Positions 7,061-8,563 of a stretch of DNA of 8,563 nucleotides are shown here, one piece after another (positions within the stretch are counted from its first letter, which is position 1; every line of letters begins with the position of its first letter). The notes below the pieces were generated by a model. The model ran no database searches and was not told where the DNA came from. It saw only the letters and a list, made by a program, of their open reading frames with translations. This DNA is from Candidatus Segatella papionis. GTDB lineage: Bacteria; Bacteroidota; Bacteroidia; Bacteroidales; Bacteroidaceae. The position numbers and the translations under genes are program-made. Location of the stretch: contig DBLF01000058.1 of assembly GCA_002297965.1 (NCBI GenBank), positions 9,857 to 18,419 of the forward strand, given 5' to 3'.

Positions 7061-7092
7061 TTTGATTTATATCAGTTTTTGTAGTACTTTTG
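7061..7092 (+). promoter_or_regulatory. Plus-strand promoter, Bacteroidetes type, in front of the candidate small RNA
   Basis: TTTG (7061-7064), 20 bases, then TACTTTTG (7085-7092) matches the Bacteroidetes primary-sigma promoter at every defined position and at the ideal spacing. Transcription should start near 7099. There is no ATG between here and the terminator at 7178-7205, so this promoter does not simply serve a protein gene. Confidence 0.65.
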
Positions 7093-7098
7093 CACCTA

Positions 7099-7206
7099 GA
7101 AAACAAAACTGATTTTCAAAAATACAAATCATAACTACATAAAAAACACAAACTGCTGAAACATTCAAAAACTTAAAAGGCCTCGACGTGATGTCGGGGC
7201 TTTTTG
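7099..7206 (+). ncRNA. Candidate small RNA or terminated leader
   Basis: About 107 bases lie between the predicted start for the promoter at 7061-7092 and the T-run of the terminator at 7178-7205. The interval has no ATG in any plus frame before the terminator stem. It is very rich in A, poor in G and nearly unstructured until the terminator. A short, unstructured A-rich 5' part plus a strong terminator is a common design for a base-pairing small RNA. Alternatives are a prematurely terminated leader of the GH97 gene, or a remnant of a lost gene. It resembles no RNA family I can name. Both ends are inferred. Confidence 0.4.
7178..7205 (+). terminator. Strong intrinsic terminator
   Basis: AGGCCTCGAC (7178-7187) pairs with GTCGGGGCTT (7193-7202) through 10 base pairs (two of them G-U) around a 5-base loop GTGAT, followed by TTTTT from 7201. 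Upstream A residues (7175-7177) can pair with the later T residues, so it may also work on the minus strand. It ends the candidate small RNA and isolates the GH97 promoter from upstream transcription. Confidence 0.82.
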
Positions 7207-7247
7207 ATTAAAATGAGCGAATATTACCTCTTTTTTCTTGTTTTGTA

Positions 7248-7279
7248 TTAGCTTTTTCCAAGAATAATGCTTACCTTTG
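7248..7279 (+). promoter_or_regulatory. GH97 gene promoter, Bacteroidetes type
   Basis: TACCTTTG (7272-7279) is a perfect -7 element. Twenty bases upstream is TTAG (7248-7251), one base from the TTTG -33 consensus. The expected start is near 7286, giving a leader of about 110 bases before the GH97 ATG. The weak -33 suggests dependence on an activator, which would suit a carbohydrate-use gene, though this is inference. Confidence 0.55.
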
Positions 7280-7300
7280 CAATTGAATGTAAGTATTGCA
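7278..7300. repeat. Operator-like inverted repeat over the GH97 transcription start
   Basis: TGCAAT (7278-7283) and ATTGCA (7295-7300) are perfect inverted copies 11 bases apart, overlapping the end of the -7 element and the predicted start of transcription. A protein bound here would be placed to block initiation. The arms are short, so this is only a candidate operator. Confidence 0.3.
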
Positions 7301-7306
7301 CTTTCG

Positions 7307-7329
7307 TTTGTCAATTTAGAATAGACAAA
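7307..7329 (+). promoter_or_regulatory. Small hairpin in the GH97 leader
   Basis: TTTGTC (7307-7312) pairs with GACAAA (7324-7329) around an 11-base loop in the 5' leader. It is weak (6 bp, AT-rich) and no T-run follows. It may have no function. Confidence 0.2.
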
Positions 7330-7339
7330 TCTTTAAAGA

Positions 7340-7414
7340 ATGGACGATTTGGAAAAGAATAGATTAAAGTATAACCTAAAAATAGTAACAGCAGAATGCA
7401 AAAAAGTATCTTGA
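7340..7414 (+). CDS. Possible 24-residue upstream ORF overlapping the GH97 start
   Basis: ATG at 7340 opens a 24-codon frame (MDDLEKNRLKYNLKIVTAEC, then KKVS) ending in TGA at 7412-7414. It overlaps the first 19 bases of the GH97 gene in another frame. The peptide is charged and lacks a signal sequence. If translated, ribosomes would stop just inside the GH97 signal-peptide codons, allowing translational coupling or interference. A chance ORF of this length in AT-rich leader DNA is quite possible, and no ribosome binding site supports it. Confidence 0.22.
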   Translation: MDDLEKNRLKYNLKIVTAECKKVS

Positions 7415-8563
7415 CTAGTATTTTGTTGCTTGGTGCCCTTTGTGCGCAAGCCAACAACTACACGGTGACTTCTCCTGATGGTAAGCTTGCCGTGAATGTA
7501 GAGTGTAAGGATGGCAAGGCCTTCTACACGGTGGATTACAATGGCAAGCAGATGTTGGCTCCATCTGCCCTCGGACTGGTTGCCAACTATGGCGACTTCT
7601 CCAAAGAACTTACGATGGGCTCCTTGAAGAGCGAGAAAAAGCACCTCGCTTACAAGATGACCCGCATCAAGAAGTCGAACATCGAAAAGGATGCGTATGA
7701 GGCAACCATCGGATTCCTCAATGCGAAGAAGGACTCCATGACCCTCCGTCTCCATGTCTCCGACAATGACGTGGCTTATCGATATGAGATGATTCGTCCG
7801 AAGAAGGACAATCCGAAGTCTGTTATCATATATAATGAGGTGAGCGGATTCAACTTCCCTGACCAGACCACTACCTTCCTCTGCCCTCAGATTACCCCGA
7901 TGACGGGATGGGAGCGTACCAAGCCTTCTTACGAGGAGGAATATACTCCTGACGCTCCGATGGCGAAGAAGTCGCAATTCGGCGTGGGCTATACCTTCCC
8001 TTGTCTCTTCAAGGTTGGACAGGAAGGTTGGGTATTGGTGAGCGAGACGGGTGTTTCGAGCGCTTACCCTGGAAGTCGTTTGAGCGATTACGAGGCTGGC
8101 AAGGGCTATACCATCGCCTTCCCTCAGAAGGGCGAGAACAACGGCGTAGGCTCAGAATACGCTGGCATCCCATTGCCTGGCGAGACTCCTTGGCGTACCA
8201 TCACCGTAGGCTCTTCGTTGGCTCCTATCGTGGAGACCACCATCCCTTACGATGTGGTGACTCCGCTCTATGAGGCTTCGCAGACCTACAAGCCATCTCG
8301 CTATACTTGGAGCTGGCTCATCTGGCAGGACAACTCCATCAACTATGATGACCAGGTGAAGATGATAGATGTTGCCGCCGCACAGGGCTATGAGTCTATC
8401 CTCGTGGATAACTGGTGGGATAAGCAGATAGGCAGAAAGCGCATCGAGGAATTGAGCAAGTATGCCCAGAGCAAGGGCGTGCATCTGATGCTTTGGTACA
8501 ACTCGAATGGTTTCGAGAACGATGCACCTCAGACTCCTCGCCAGGTGATGAACAATTCCATCG
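7396..8563 (+). CDS. Glycoside hydrolase family 97 enzyme (alpha-glucosidase/alpha-galactosidase family), N-terminal part
   Basis: The first 389 codons of an enzyme cut by the right edge (GH97 proteins usually have about 650-740 residues). The start at 7396 gives a type I signal peptide with a hydrophobic core ILLLGAL and probable cleavage after AQA (Ala19), so it is probably periplasmic. Cys16 does not sit in a lipobox. Residues 22 to about 285 match the GH97 N-terminal beta-sandwich, opening with YTVTSPDGKLAV and including FPDQTTTFLCPQITPM. The (beta/alpha)8 barrel starts near 298 with YKPSRYTWSWLIWQ, then QGYESILVDNWWDK and GVHLMLWYNSNG. GH97 enzymes are either inverting alpha-glucosidases such as SusB or retaining alpha-galactosidases. 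The residues that separate these lie beyond the window, so the substrate cannot be stated. No susC/susD-like gene is visible upstream. It diverges from hflX and has its own promoter. Confidence 0.92.
   Translation, partial: MQKSILTSILLLGALCAQANNYTVTSPDGKLAVNVECKDGKAFYTVDYNGKQMLAPSALGLVANYGDFSKELTMGSLKSEKKHLAYKMTRIKKSNIEKDAYEATIGFLNAKKDSMTLRLHVSDNDVAYRYEMIRPKKDNPKSVIIYNEVSGFNFPDQTTTFLCPQITPMTGWERTKPSYEEEYTPDAPMAKKSQFGVGYTFPCLFKVGQEGWVLVSETGVSSAYPGSRLSDYEAGKGYTIAFPQKGENNGVGSEYAGIPLPGETPWRTITVGSSLAPIVETTIPYDVVTPLYEASQTYKPSRYTWSWLIWQDNSINYDDQVKMIDVAAAQGYESILVDNWWDKQIGRKRIEELSKYAQSKGVHLMLWYNSNGFENDAPQTPRQVMNNSI

Larger units (their letters stand above)
6806..7395. other. 590-base divergent intergenic region between hflX and the GH97 gene
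   Basis: This AT-rich spacer has no ORF comparable to its neighbours. From left to right it holds the hflX leader with a tiny ORF and hairpin (6842-6890), the hflX promoter (6896-6926), a stretch with inverted repeats but no promoter I trust (6927-7060), a plus-strand promoter (7061-7092), a candidate small RNA ending in an intrinsic terminator (7099-7206), and the GH97 promoter and leader (7248-7395). The parts are listed separately. Confidence 0.7.

Noticed and set aside
7117..7152. CAAAAATA with an upstream CAAA as a further minus-strand promoter for hflX
   Set aside because: The spacing between the elements is 24 bases, outside the 19-21 range, and a much better promoter lies at 6896-6926.
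7287..7292. ATGTAA start-stop pair at the predicted 5' end of the GH97 transcript
   Set aside because: Too short to mean anything and probably at or before the transcription start.
7333..7977. A 214-codon minus-strand frame opposite the start of the GH97 gene
   Set aside because: The plus strand encodes a clear signal peptide and GH97 domain; the minus frame is Arg/Leu/His-rich shadow sequence.

Overview
The window looks like chromosomal DNA from an anaerobic gut or oral Bacteroidales, most likely the Prevotella/Segatella group. The evidence is: promoters of the Bacteroidetes type (TTTG about 20 bases before TAnnTTTG), A-rich leaders that mostly lack Shine-Dalgarno sequences, a class I (Fe-S) fumarase, a DUF4954-type left-handed beta-helix protein known mainly from Bacteroidetes, and a GH97 glycosidase. 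The genus is an inference from gene content and codon use. No rRNA, tRNA, CRISPR array, insertion sequence or phage gene was seen.

Layout. Four genes lie head to tail on the minus strand. In order of transcription they are hflX (ribosome-associated GTPase, 6805-5558), a DUF4954-like hexapeptide-repeat protein (5514 or 5466 to 3610), a secreted two-domain M16 zinc metallopeptidase (3541-635) and the N-terminal 194 codons of class I fumarase (584-1, running off the left edge). Gaps are 43 (or 91), 68 and 50 bases, and no convincing promoter was found inside them, so co-transcription from the hflX promoter is possible. The four products do not form an obvious single pathway; they read as housekeeping genes.

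A 590-base spacer (6806-7395) separates hflX from a divergent plus-strand GH97 glycoside hydrolase (7396 to the right edge). It is the most informative non-coding part. It holds a good hflX promoter whose leader contains an 8-codon ORF nested in a terminator-like hairpin. It also holds a second, plus-strand promoter followed about 100 bases later by a strong intrinsic terminator with no ORF between (a candidate small RNA), then the GH97 promoter and leader. Several inverted repeats could be operators.

Nothing here amounts to a clear new multi-gene system. The best leads are the possible translation-sensed attenuator in front of hflX, the candidate small RNA, a pair of inverted consensus DnaA boxes in the 68-base gap before the M16 gene, and the uncharacterised beta-helix protein.
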